DNA of 64,000 nucleotides, taken from assembly GCF_000174015.1 (NCBI RefSeq), contig NZ_ACFE01000001.1:248001-312000 (forward strand), given 5' to 3'. Shown here in pieces: positions 33,443 through 43,090 of this stretch. The notes beneath the pieces are model-generated. The model was not told where the DNA came from and made no database searches. It worked only from the letters and a program-made list of their open reading frames with translations. The number at the start of each line of letters is the position of its first letter. Positions within the stretch are counted from its first letter, which is position 1. Source of the stretch: Lancefieldella rimae ATCC 49626 (lineage in GTDB: Bacteria > Actinomycetota > Coriobacteriia > Coriobacteriales > Atopobiaceae). The translations under genes and the position numbers were made by a program.

Positions 33443-35184
33443 ATACCGAAAAAACCGATAACGCCGAAGAGGACATCGATGTCGAGAAGGACATCCACGC
33501 TGAAAGAGCCATCGCGCAAACCGTTCAAAAACTGATTGACTATGCTGTCTTGACAGATCTTATCGGCTGGAACGATCGTATATGGAGTTACAACCTTGTG
33601 CTTGATCTCATTGGAGCCGAAGGACCGGCACCTGATGAGACTTGGGTACTTGCGGAAAAAGATTCGTGTGGCGGGCATGCGGGGGCATCTGCGGATACAT
33701 TTGATTTGAAAGATATGTTGGCGCTTCTTGCACGCGCAGCCGTCTTAAATGGAAAGGAAGAAGACACCGCTGCCGGACGCGATCGCATATCCATGCGTAT
33801 CATGGGCATCCTGATGCCAAAGCCTTCCGATATTTTCCGGACGTTCCGAGCTCTCTATGAAAAAAACTCCCCCAAAGCCGCAACCGACTATTTCTATCGG
33901 TTAAGCTGCGATGCAGGGTATGTCAGACGAGAAGCCATCGCACGAAATATTCAATGGACAACCCCCACGAAGTGGAAAGACTTGGAAATCACAATCAACC
34001 TCTCCAAGCCTGAAAAAGACCCTCGTGAAATAGCGGCCGCAGGAGCCGCTGCGGCTGCAAAAACTACGGGTAATGCGGGAGTCTCAGGAGCCGCAAAGAC
34101 CGCGGGAACCGCACAATGTTCCGGCGAGAAATACCCCGCCTGCCAGCTGTGTATTGAAAATGAAGGCTACTCGGGGCGAGACGCTTCTTCCGCTTTTGGA
34201 GCTCATCCAGCTCGTCAGAACTTGCGCATCATTCCCATTGAGCTTGGCGGCGAGCGTTGGGGACTTCAATACAGCCCATACGCATACTTTACCGAACATT
34301 GCATCGCCATGAGCGCTCATCATCGCCTCATGCATATTGATCGCAGTGCCCTTGAGTGCTTATTTGATTTTGTTGACTTCCTCCCCCATTACTTCGTTGG
34401 CTCCAATGCCGACTTGCCTATTGTGGGAGGATCCATTCTCAGCCACGATCACTTCCAAGGTGGTGCGCACGAATTTCCCCTTATGAAAGCCGATGTCTCA
34501 GAAACCTTTGGCTTCCACAAATATCCTGATGTAAAAGGAGAAATCCTCACGTGGCCGCTTTCCGTAGTACGGCTTACTTCTTCCAACAAAAAAGCTCTTC
34601 TCGATGCGTCCGATCATACTATCGCAACGTGGAGAGCATACTCGGACGCGTCTGTTGGAATCATCGCTCACTCTGCGGACGGAACGCCTCATAATACGGT
34701 AACCCCTGTCGTACGCCGCGTTAATTCCCACTATGAGGTCTATCTCATACTGCGTTGCAACATCACCTCAGACGAGCATCCGCTGGGTGTATTTCACCCT
34801 CACGCTGAGTACCATCACATCAAAAAGGAAAACATCGGCCTTATTGAAGCCATGGGTCTGGCCATTCTTCCTCCGCGCCTTGCAAAAGAACTCAATGCAG
34901 TTGGAAAGGCACTTTTGTCCGCCGTGGAAACAAACGATGAAGAAGCCCTCAACGCAGCGCTTCTCGCCACCCCTGAAACAGTCTCTCACGCGCCATGGGC
35001 CCTTGAATTATTCCGCCGTCGCAAACAAGACATCGCGCAAAACCCCGGACACATTGAAGAGATTCTCCACGACGAGGTAGGAAAAGTCTTTGGACATGTC
35101 CTGGAAGATGCGGAGGTCTTCAAATGGGACACGGCCGGTCGAGAAGGACAACGCCGCTTCATTGAGGTACTTCTCACGTCATGA
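33433..35184 (+). CDS. galT: Galactose-1-phosphate uridylyltransferase, GalT class 2
   Basis: Exchanges UMP between UDP-glucose and galactose 1-phosphate. The protein belongs to the Gram-positive GalT2 class: NIQWTTPTKWKDLEITINLSKPEKDP, CxxC-like YPACQLCIENEGYSGR, SILSHDHFQGGAHEFP with the catalytic His region, and HVLEDAEVFKWD at the C-terminus. It has 583 residues versus about 490-500 typical. Part of the excess is an acidic N-terminal extension (first ~25 residues) and part an Ala/Gly/Thr-rich insertion at about 201-231. Translation is probably coupled to galK through the overlap. No galE is nearby. Confidence 0.93.
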   Translation: MAVNTEKTDNAEEDIDVEKDIHAERAIAQTVQKLIDYAVLTDLIGWNDRIWSYNLVLDLIGAEGPAPDETWVLAEKDSCGGHAGASADTFDLKDMLALLARAAVLNGKEEDTAAGRDRISMRIMGILMPKPSDIFRTFRALYEKNSPKAATDYFYRLSCDAGYVRREAIARNIQWTTPTKWKDLEITINLSKPEKDPREIAAAGAAAAAKTTGNAGVSGAAKTAGTAQCSGEKYPACQLCIENEGYSGRDASSAFGAHPARQNLRIIPIELGGERWGLQYSPYAYFTEHCIAMSAHHRLMHIDRSALECLFDFVDFLPHYFVGSNADLPIVGGSILSHDHFQGGAHEFPLMKADVSETFGFHKYPDVKGEILTWPLSVVRLTSSNKKALLDASDHTIATWRAYSDASVGIIAHSADGTPHNTVTPVVRRVNSHYEVYLILRCNITSDEHPLGVFHPHAEYHHIKKENIGLIEAMGLAILPPRLAKELNAVGKALLSAVETNDEEALNAALLATPETVSHAPWALELFRRRKQDIAQNPGHIEEILHDEVGKVFGHVLEDAEVFKWDTAGREGQRRFIEVLLTS

Positions 35185-35198
35185 TTTTCTCACACTAC

Positions 35199-35232
35199 AA
35201 AATCCACTCCAAAATGCTTTGGAGTGGATTTT
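35199..35232. terminator. Bidirectional terminator between galT and clpX
   Basis: Perfect 15-bp stem AAAATCCACTCCAAA / TTTGGAGTGGATTTT with a four-base loop, A-rich and T-rich on the two flanks. It serves the converging galT and clpX. Confidence 0.9.
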
Positions 35233-35296
35233 ATCTCTGAACACCATTTCAGAGGTGAATTTAAAACCAAACTTCGAACTTAGCTGCAGTGTAAGC

Positions 35297-36604
35297 TTAG
35301 TCGTGATCTTTCTTTTTGCCCTTCACCAGCTCAGGAGACTTCTCGCCACCAACGCTTTCCGGAGTCACCACAACCCGCGTAATATCCAAGTCAGACGGCA
35401 AATCAAACATAGTCTCTTGAAGAGTGGATTCGCAAATGGCACGCAAACCACGGGCACCGGTACCACGCTCCAGAGCCTTGCGGGAAATCTCCCGAAGAGC
35501 TTCATCGGTAAACTCAAGATCAACGCCCTCAAGCTCAAACATACGACGGTATTGCTTGACAAGAGCATTCTTGGGCTCAGTCAAAATGCTTACGAGATCG
35601 TCTTCACCCAGTTCTCGCGTAGAGGTAATGACGGGAATACGGCCGAGAAGCTCGGGTATCATGCCAAACTTATGCAAGTCCTGAGGCATCACCTTAGCGA
35701 TAAGATCAGACTCGCCTTGGTCAAAGCGCTCAGCAACATGAGAGTTAAACCCGATGCCCTTCTTACCGATACGATCCGCAATAATCTTATCGAGACCAAC
35801 AAAGGCTCCGCCACAGATAAAGAGGATGTTGGTGGTATCAATGTGAATAAGCTCCTGTTGAGGGTGCTTGCGACCGCCTGTTGGAGGCACACTCGCCTCA
35901 GTTCCCTCCAGAATCTTCAGGAGCGCTTGTTGAACTCCCTCACCGGAAACATCTCGGGTAATGGAGAGGTTTTCCGCCTTACGAGCAATTTTGTCAATCT
36001 CGTCGATGTAAACAATGCCAACCTGCGCACGCTCAACGTTTCCGTCAGCCGCCGTGATGAGTTTCAGAAGAATGTTTTCAACGTCCTCGCCAACATAACC
36101 GGCTTCCGTAAGCGTGGTGGCGTCGGCAATGGCAAAAGGAACCTCCAAAAAGCGGGCAAGTGTCTGAGCAAGCAAGGTCTTGCCGGTACCGGTAGGTCCA
36201 AGCAGCAAAATGTTTGACTTTGCAATCTCAACGTCCTCATCGCCCTCAGCGGGCTCATCATTGCCTGAGAGAATGCGGCGATAGTGGTTGTATACCGCAA
36301 CGGACATAGCCCGCTTGGCGTCTTCCTGACCCATAACATACTGCGACAACTCGTCATAAATCTCATGAGGCGTAGGGAGGTTCTTAATGAGAGGCTCGTC
36401 TGAGGTGGCATCACTACGCTCGGCTTCTTCAAGCTCAAGCTCAAACGAATCGTTAATCATGTCGCTACAAGTGCGCACGCACTCATCGCAGATACAAACA
36501 CCATCCGGACCTTGAATGAGCTTGTTTACCTGACTGCGACTCTTGCCACAGAAGGTACAACGCATCTCTTGGTCATCAAAGGGGAAACCTTGCTTTTTTG
36601 ACAT
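35297..36604 (-). CDS. clpX: ATP-dependent Clp protease ATPase subunit ClpX
   Basis: AAA+ unfoldase that feeds tagged proteins into ClpP. The 435-residue protein has the N-terminal zinc-binding domain (C16, C19 and C39, C42), Walker [11 protein letters not shown], the substrate pore loop [13 protein letters not shown], Walker [13 protein letters not shown] and sensor regions. The ClpP-docking IGF-type loop is seen as [11 protein letters not shown]. Complete, directly downstream of clpP and tig. Confidence 0.97.
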   Translation of the reverse strand: MSKKQGFPFDDQEMRCTFCGKSRSQVNKLIQGPDGVCICDECVRTCSDMINDSFELELEEAERSDATSDEPLIKNLPTPHEIYDELSQYVMGQEDAKRAMSVAVYNHYRRILSGNDEPAEGDEDVEIAKSNILLLGPTGTGKTLLAQTLARFLEVPFAIADATTLTEAGYVGEDVENILLKLITAADGNVERAQVGIVYIDEIDKIARKAENLSITRDVSGEGVQQALLKILEGTEASVPPTGGRKHPQQELIHIDTTNILFICGGAFVGLDKIIADRIGKKGIGFNSHVAERFDQGESDLIAKVMPQDLHKFGMIPELLGRIPVITSTRELGEDDLVSILTEPKNALVKQYRRMFELEGVDLEFTDEALREISRKALERGTGARGLRAICESTLQETMFDLPSDLDITRVVVTPESVGGEKSPELVKGKKKDHD

Positions 36605-36615
36605 TAAAAAGCCCC

Positions 36616-37236
36616 TTACTCAGCCTTTGATTGATCGTTACGGGAAGAAATAACGCGATCCACAAGGCCATAATCAGCTGCCTCTTGGGCGCGCATATAA
36701 TTGTCACGCTCGGTATCAACGTTTACTTTCTCAAGCGGCTGCCCGGTATACTCTGAAAGAAGTTCATTAAGGTGCTGGCGAAGCCACTTTGTCTCATCGG
36801 CAACAATTTGAATATCGGTTTGCTGACCTTGGACACCACTTGACGGCTGATGGATCAAAACCATGGAGTTTGGAAGTGCCAAACGTTTTCCCTTTGCACC
36901 GGCGGCGAGAAGAACGGCGGCCATTGAAGCTGCCATACCCACGCAAATAGTTGAAACATCGGGCTTGATAAAGTTCATCGTATCAAGAATGCCCAGACCG
37001 GCGTACACATCTCCGCCAGGAGAATCAATGTAGAGTGAAATGTCCTTCTCGGGATCCTGGCTTTCAAGATGGAGGAGCTGTGCAATAACGAGGTTTGCGG
37101 AATCTCGTGTCACGGGCTCACCGAGAAATACGATACGGTCATTGAGCAACCGAGAATAAATATCATAGCTGCGCTCGCCGCGGGGAGTCTGCTCGATAAC
37201 ATATGGAATGAGCGGAGTGTTTGTTGGAACGTTCAT
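36616..37236 (-). CDS. clpP: ATP-dependent Clp protease proteolytic subunit
   Basis: Serine peptidase forming the double heptameric chamber. The 206-residue protein has S104 ([11 protein letters not shown]), H129 ([10 protein letters not shown]) and D178 (DTERDNYM); the 25- and 49-residue spacings match the ClpP triad. Start ATG 37236 follows AAGGAGG. Order tig-clpP-clpX, the standard arrangement. Actinobacteria often have a second clpP; none is in this window. Confidence 0.97.
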   Translation of the reverse strand: MNVPTNTPLIPYVIEQTPRGERSYDIYSRLLNDRIVFLGEPVTRDSANLVIAQLLHLESQDPEKDISLYIDSPGGDVYAGLGILDTMNFIKPDVSTICVGMAASMAAVLLAAGAKGKRLALPNSMVLIHQPSSGVQGQQTDIQIVADETKWLRQHLNELLSEYTGQPLEKVNVDTERDNYMRAQEAADYGLVDRVISSRNDQSKAE

Positions 37237-37272
37237 GCATCCTCCTTGTGTATACAATCAGTCTCTAAAAGG

Positions 37273-37306
37273 ATACCCCGAGACACTATATTCTATCCCG
37301 GGGTAT
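37273..37306 (-). terminator. Hairpin between tig and clpP
   Basis: Eight-bp stem ATACCCCG / CGGGGTAT with an 18-nt loop and a short CCTTTT tail on the minus strand, between tig and clpP. Probably a weak terminator or attenuator. Confidence 0.55.
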
Positions 37307-37330
37307 AAAATCTATCTAAGCAGATTCTCT

Positions 37331-38770
37331 TTACTGAGCGTCTTTTTCGTCTGCTTTGTCTGCATCTGCCTTGGATTCTTTTGTTTCCTTCTTAGTTGAC
37401 TTTTTGGCAGCGGTCTTCTTGGCGGGCTTCTTCTCGGCTTCTTTCTTTGCGGCTTCAGCGTCCTGCTCGGCAATCTCATCCTTTACGGTAACCTGAGCAT
37501 TATCGCGGAGCCAATCGAGTGCCTTGGAGCGACGGATAGACTCACGTATGGCAGGAAGACGGCCAGCGCTTCTCCACTCCTCGATAGTCTTTTCGACATC
37601 CTTGACTCCTGCCTTCTCAAACTCAGCACGGACATCATCGTCGGTGGCTTTGATATCCTGGTTGCGAGCAACCGCATCAAGCGCTAGAGACTGGCGAGCA
37701 CGCTCGTCTGCCTGCTCCTGAAGGTCTTTGATGAAGTCATCGGTCTTAATGCCGCGAGCAGCAAGGAACATATCAAGGGTTGCTCCTTGACGCTGTAGAT
37801 TATTGAGGAACTCCTGTGCAATCTCGTTGAAAATTTCATTTTTATACTCAGCGGGGACCTCATCAAGCTGCAGGCGTTTACCCATCTCTTCAACAACGCG
37901 ATCTTCTTTGAGGGTTGGAAGAGAGTTTTTCTTATCGTTTTCAATCTCTTCCTTAACGGCATCGCGAAGTTTGGCTACAGTATCGAAACCAAAGTTCTTC
38001 TTTGCCAAATCATCAGTCAGCTCTGGCGTAACAGCCTTTTTATGAGCAACAAATTTGACCTTGATGTCATAGTCATGTGAGTGAACCTCGTCGCCATGGG
38101 TATGGCTGTGAGTCCACTTGATTTCCTTCTCTTCACCGGGCTTCATGCCAATGAGCTCCTTCTGGAACTCTTCCGGAATCTGAGTGCCGTCCAACGTAAT
38201 GGTGCGACCCTCGCCTGCCATATGAGCAGCACCTTCGATGTTTTCAACATCAACGGAAATGACATCGCCCTCTTTAGCGGCGCGCTTCTCCTTTGTGTCT
38301 TCATAGGTAGTCTGATAGCTCAAAAGTGTCTTGATCTGACGATCAATCTCGGCATCGGTTGCTTCTTCCGGCGGCATGGTGATAGCCGGTGCATCATACG
38401 AATCAAGCTGTGCGTCAGGGCGGACGTTAAAGGTTACCTCATAGGTGTAATCCTTGCCCTCCTCTACGAAATTATCATCCTTGCCATAATCTCCCCGTCC
38501 GATGGGAACAAGATCAAGCTCTTCAAATACCTGAGGCTCTGCTGTGCCGAGAAGATCATTGGTTGCCTGAGCAAGCACTGCATCATAGCCGACAACGCTA
38601 TTAATAACAGGACGCGGTGCTTTGCCCTTACGAAAACCCTGGAAGGAATACTTATTAGCAATGTCTTTGTAAGCCTGCTTAACCGCAGCGTCAACGTCTG
38701 CAGCAGGAATGGTGACCTTAACGGCAAGCTTCTGATCTTTTGGCTTGTCAGCGGTAACGGTGATGTTCAA
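37331..38770 (-). CDS. tig: Trigger factor
   Basis: Ribosome-associated chaperone with prolyl isomerase activity. The 479-residue protein has the ribosome-binding loop GFRKGKAPRPV (about 45-55), a central FKBP-type PPIase domain (KEGDVISVDVENIEG onward), a C-terminal helical chaperone region and an added Lys/Ala/Glu-rich tail of about 45 residues. The tail is low complexity and not part of the core fold. The start is TTG with GGAGG at optimal spacing; no ATG fits. Just downstream of a tRNA-Leu gene and upstream of clpP-clpX. Confidence 0.96.
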   Translation of the reverse strand: MNITVTADKPKDQKLAVKVTIPAADVDAAVKQAYKDIANKYSFQGFRKGKAPRPVINSVVGYDAVLAQATNDLLGTAEPQVFEELDLVPIGRGDYGKDDNFVEEGKDYTYEVTFNVRPDAQLDSYDAPAITMPPEEATDAEIDRQIKTLLSYQTTYEDTKEKRAAKEGDVISVDVENIEGAAHMAGEGRTITLDGTQIPEEFQKELIGMKPGEEKEIKWTHSHTHGDEVHSHDYDIKVKFVAHKKAVTPELTDDLAKKNFGFDTVAKLRDAVKEEIENDKKNSLPTLKEDRVVEEMGKRLQLDEVPAEYKNEIFNEIAQEFLNNLQRQGATLDMFLAARGIKTDDFIKDLQEQADERARQSLALDAVARNQDIKATDDDVRAEFEKAGVKDVEKTIEEWRSAGRLPAIRESIRRSKALDWLRDNAQVTVKDEIAEQDAEAAKKEAEKKPAKKTAAKKSTKKETKESKADADKADEKDAQ

Positions 38771-38832
38771 CGTTCCTCCAGTGTCTCGAACCTATACGTG
38801 CTGGATGTACCAGCGGCTTTCTACGTTGCCCG

Positions 38833-38918
38833 TGGTGCGGGCGGAGGGAATCGAACCCCCATGGACTCAGTCCACTAGAACCTAAATCTAGCGCGTCTGC
38901 CAGTTCCGCCACGCCCGC
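38833..38918 (-). tRNA. tRNA-Leu (UAG anticodon)
   Basis: 86-nt cloverleaf with acceptor stem GCGGGCG / CGCCCGC, a long class II variable arm, anticodon loop TTTAGGT with TAG, T-loop TTCGATT and encoded CCA. Lies 62 nt upstream of tig on the same strand. Confidence 0.95.
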
Positions 38919-38938
38919 AAAATTCACGTAGCCTTGAA

Positions 38939-38947
38939 ATAATAGCA
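38939..38947 (-). promoter_or_regulatory. Extended -10 promoter element of tRNA-Leu
   Basis: TGC followed by TATTAT on the minus strand, about 20 nt before the tRNA 5' end. A TCGACA lies upstream but at 20-bp spacing, too far for a good -35. Confidence 0.45.
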
Positions 38948-39124
38948 AACATCCAGCGTTACACTGTCGAGAAGTGTAAAACCACTTGATTTTTCACCAA
39001 TATAGCGCCTACGTACTACAATCTCATTGGAATTCCCAAGCACGTTCAACCGGTTGTTCCAAATCCAAACGACTAAACGTCCTAAAATGTCAGAAGGCAA
39101 TACGTATTTTGTTTGGTGGTGTTC

Positions 39125-39721
39125 ATGTTTCCTGACTTTCTCGAAGACTCGGCCGACGTCGTTGCACAAAGATTACTTGGCTACACATTTACGCGCACTA
39201 TCACTTACGCCGGCGAGAAGCACACCTTAGTTGCCCGTATCGTCGAAACCGAAGCATACGATGAGAGTGATCCTGCCAGCCATGCGTTCGGTGGCAAAAC
39301 CAAACGCAACGCTGCCATGTACGGGCCAGCCGGCCATCTCTACGTCTACCTTTCATACGGGATGCATTTCTGCTGCAATGTCGTTTGTAGCAAAGATGGC
39401 TACGGTTCCGGTGTGCTCATCCGAGCCGTTGAACCGATTTCGGGAATTGAAACGATGCTCGCCCTCCGTGAAAGCGGTAAAACTCGCAAACATCCTCTAC
39501 GCGATTACGATCTCACCAATGGTCCCGGTAAAGTTTGTGCCGCCCTCAGCATTGATCGTACACTCTACGGGCATAATCTGCGCAAGACTCCCCTTGTGCT
39601 TTCTGTCAACCCTCTTCATGACGGCGAACGCATCATTGCAACGCCACGTATTGGTATCAGCAAAAACGCCAATGCTCTGAGAAGATTTTCTATCGAGGGG
39701 AACCCCTTTGTATCAAAGTAG
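39125..39721 (+). CDS. mpg: 3-methyladenine DNA glycosylase (Mpg/AAG type)
   Basis: Base-excision-repair enzyme removing alkylated and deaminated purines. The 198-residue protein has VVAQRLLGYTFTR, the catalytic ARIVETEAYDESDPASHAFGG region (Glu of VETEAY), RNAAMYGPAGHLYVYLSYGMH and VLIRAVEP, all AAG-family. A GTG four codons upstream is possible; the ATG with GGTGG upstream is preferred. Single gene flanked by tRNA-Leu and gdhA. Confidence 0.93.
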   Translation: MFPDFLEDSADVVAQRLLGYTFTRTITYAGEKHTLVARIVETEAYDESDPASHAFGGKTKRNAAMYGPAGHLYVYLSYGMHFCCNVVCSKDGYGSGVLIRAVEPISGIETMLALRESGKTRKHPLRDYDLTNGPGKVCAALSIDRTLYGHNLRKTPLVLSVNPLHDGERIIATPRIGISKNANALRRFSIEGNPFVSK

Positions 39722-39733
39722 TTCCCCTCGCTT

Positions 39734-41101
<1,368 letters not shown>

Positions 41102-41184
41102 CTATGTGTCGAGAAAATCGCTTTTCTTACCAAGTTGAAACAAAATGAAAACATGAATTTCACTATCAAATTTCAAATTGAGCA

Positions 41185-41213
41185 TTGCCGCAAACGACAG
41201 ACTCCCCTATACT
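41185..41213 (+). promoter_or_regulatory. Predicted promoter of the tRNA-Pro/tRNA-Gly pair
   Basis: TTGCCG, 17-bp spacer, TATACT, ending 12 nt before the tRNA-Pro gene. Spacing and position are ideal for stable-RNA transcription. Confidence 0.6.
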
Positions 41214-41225
41214 TTTCTTTCGGCT

Positions 41226-41302
41226 CGGGGTGTAGCGCAGCTTGGTAGCGCAACTGCTTTGGGAGCAGTGGGTCGCTGGTTCGAATCCAGTCACCCCGAC
41301 CA
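41226..41302 (+). tRNA. tRNA-Pro (UGG anticodon)
   Basis: 77-nt cloverleaf with acceptor CGGGGTG / CACCCCG, anticodon loop TTTGGGA (TGG), T-loop TTCGAAT, encoded CCA. First of a two-tRNA unit. Confidence 0.96.
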
Positions 41303-41324
41303 GCTTTCGTACGTTTTGCTCTAT

Positions 41325-41400
41325 GCGGCGGTAGTTCAATTGGTAGAGCATCAGCCTTCCAAGCTGACTGTTGCGGGTTCGAGTCCCGTCCGCCGCTCCA
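41325..41400 (+). tRNA. tRNA-Gly (UCC anticodon)
   Basis: 76-nt cloverleaf with acceptor GCGGCGG / CCGCCGC, anticodon loop CTTCCAA (TCC), T-loop TTCGAGT, encoded CCA. A T-run follows immediately. The decayed accessory patch begins just beyond, as often seen next to tRNA genes. Confidence 0.96.
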
Positions 41401-41404
41401 TTTT

Positions 41405-41815
41405 TTATTGCGCACTCATCCGTATGTATGCGCTACATCCAAGCTCACCAACGGGTACTAACCCAACCGATGAATAAAATGCTTTTGATTTTTCCGTAGA
41501 ATCCGTGAGAAGCTCCACCTGATACACGGAAGCATATTTTTTCAGAATGGCCCGCATCAATGCAGAGCCTACACCTTGCCTTTGATATTCTGGAAGCACA
41601 AGAATGTCTTGAACGAATACGATGGATATACCGTCACCGACAACGCGAACAGCTCCAACGAGCTTCTCTTTTTCAAATGCACCCAAAATGCAAAGTGAGT
41701 TTTTGTACGCTTTTTCGAGCATCTCCGGACAACTTGTATAGTTTGTCCAGCCAACGCTTTGATAGAGGTCAATGATTTCTTGTTCATTGTACGTTTGGTA
41801 CTCTTTGATTTCCAT
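41405..41815 (-). CDS. GNAT-family N-acetyltransferase
   Basis: The 136-residue protein has the GNAT fold: acetyl-CoA-binding VQDILVLPEYQRQGVGSALM (motif A, RQGVGSA) and the C-terminal ELLTDSTEKSKAFYSSVGLVPVG strand-helix. The substrate is unknown; small GNATs of this type act on amines, amino acids or drugs. The ATG at 41815 follows GGAAAAG; the open frame 18 codons upstream belongs to decayed DNA. Convergent with tRNA-Gly, with only four bases between them. Confidence 0.82.
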   Translation of the reverse strand: MEIKEYQTYNEQEIIDLYQSVGWTNYTSCPEMLEKAYKNSLCILGAFEKEKLVGAVRVVGDGISIVFVQDILVLPEYQRQGVGSALMRAILKKYASVYQVELLTDSTEKSKAFYSSVGLVPVGELGCSAYIRMSAQ

Positions 41816-41883
41816 GTTCTTTTCCAAACTCAGCGCTCCCGGAGTAATTGCGGTATTGCAGCGAAGCACTCATAAACCTGACC

Positions 41884-42306
41884 TCATATATCATAGAGGG
41901 AGACGGCGTGCTTTGCCAGCATCCCGGCCAGCGCACCGATTTCCAAGCGAATGACCTGCAAGGTAGAGGGATTTGTGAACAGGTGCGGATAGGCAAAGAT
42001 AACGGTCTGCTTGGCCTTCTCGTCTATGTAAATGTTTGTCTCACAGCCAAGTTCCTGAGAGAGTTCTGCCTGAATAGTGGGGAAAAACTGCTCCTCAAGG
42101 AAAACCTCCACCCGTGCATTGGCTTTTTTGTTGAACGCATCCTGCTTGGTGTTGGAGCGCTTTTCCCATGGCTCGTCCTTACTGTATCCTAACAACCGCC
42201 AATCCAAAATCAGATCAATATCTTCGGAAAAGCGGCTGATCAGATTGAATGCTTTGAAAAGATTGGTGCCGTCTTTGAAGGTAATAGCGTTTTCCAGGGG
42301 CGGCGG
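41884..42306 (-). pseudogene. Remnant of an AbiEii/AbiGii-like nucleotidyltransferase toxin
   Basis: Read on the minus strand, about 120 codons give AITFKDGTNLFKAFNLI, RFSEDIDLILDWRLLG and FPTIQAELS...YIDEKAKQTVIFAYP. The GGTxLxK (here DGTNLFK) and SEDIDL motifs are those of the nucleotidyltransferase active site of AbiEii-type toxins, which pair with an AbiEi antitoxin in phage-defence/toxin-antitoxin systems. The N-terminus is missing: the frame begins abruptly at a junction with unrelated DNA. The C-terminal two-thirds is lost after RLEIGALAG, where a stop and apparent frameshifts follow. No AbiEi gene is present. Almost certainly inactive. Confidence 0.72.
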
Positions 42307-42308
42307 TG

Positions 42309-42793
42309 GATTTCCGGCCTTCGTGACTGCTCATGCACTCATTCAGACCTTACTGGCAACCATTGAAAGTGCGTTACTTTCCGCTCTTTTCATTCCCTTT
42401 GCCCGGTATCCAGCCGTTCAAGAAATGACATACCTTATCATCAGCGTTGGATTGCTTCTTGCCATTAGCTTTATGGCGGCCGTAGTCGGCGTTCATGTGT
42501 TGATTAGACGCAACAACTTTCTGGCCGTTTCCTTTAGCAGCGTCTTACTGATTACTTTTGCCGGTGCATTCTATCCCATTGACTCACTTCCAACATGGGC
42601 AGCTACAATTGCCGCATACAACCCTATCACCTATCTTGTAGACATTATCCGAGCTGCCCTCTTTGGCATAGAGCCATTGCTGACGCCTCCTCTTGAGATA
42701 GGCATTTGCATAGCGTTTCTTGTTGGCCTCATTATTGCTGCGTTCTGTGTTGCTCATTGTCCATTTGATACATCAAACGTACAGAACGTATGA
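42309..42793 (+). pseudogene. C-terminal fragment of an ABC-2-type permease
   Basis: The plus strand encodes about 160 residues with four hydrophobic segments (AHALIQTLLATIESALLSAL, YLIISVGLLLAISFMAAVVG, SFSSVLLITFAGAFYPID, IGICIAFLVGLIIAAFCVA). The motif FYPIDSLPTWAATIAAYNPITYLVDIIRAAL is characteristic of the C-terminal half of ABC-2 multidrug/nodulation-type permeases. The first half and any ATPase are absent; the open frame upstream runs into the antisense of the toxin remnant. Treated as a truncated relic. Confidence 0.72.
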
Positions 42794-42876
42794 TACTAAG
42801 CAAGAAGGCTGGTTAAATCGCTATAGAAGGTCTAAATGGACAACAACGCAAGGTTTAAATAAACAGCTACCCAAAC

Positions 42877-43072
42877 CTGTGAGGTACTTTTGCAGAGCTG
42901 TGAGGTACTTTTTTATGGCGATAAGACCGGTTTTCTCGCCAAAAGTACATCACAGCCCCATGTTTTGAAGCAGAAAAGTACATCACAGGTTGTGAGAAGT
43001 ACATCACAGGTCACAGGATGTACCTCACAGGTTGTGAGAACTACATCACAGCTCGTCAAACCCACCTCACGG
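42877..43072. repeat. 21-bp iterated repeat array (GTACMTCACAG units)
   Basis: Eight degenerate copies of an 11-bp core GTACMTCACAG. Five forward copies begin at 42978, 42999, 43020, 43041 and 43062, exactly 21 bp apart. One more forward copy is at 42945. Two inverted copies are at 42877 and 42898, again 21 bp apart. Two units also contain TCACA-GGT-TGTGA dyads. The second inverted and first forward copy can pair into a 16-bp imperfect stem (42897-42956). The array ends 18 nt after the stop codon of the export permease. It fills an otherwise gene-free stretch of about 300 bp. Confidence 0.85.
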
Positions 43073-43090
43073 GTTTCCCTTATCAGCACA

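Noticed and set aside
41173-41415. Minus-strand open frames (about 60-80 codons) overlapping tRNA-Pro and tRNA-Gly
   Set aside because: They are antisense to two tRNA genes. The WIRTSDPLL and GGRDSNPQQ type peptides are the well-known spurious products of tRNA reverse complements.
42877-43072. CRISPR array
   Set aside because: Units are 21 bp with an 11-bp core and no unique spacers of 26-40 bp. Copies occur in both orientations and no cas genes are near.
41226-43090. Attachment-site duplication (att) of a tRNA 3' end flanking the decayed patch
   Set aside because: I found no repeat of the tRNA-Gly or tRNA-Pro 3' end on the far side of the patch, and no integrase gene or fragment.
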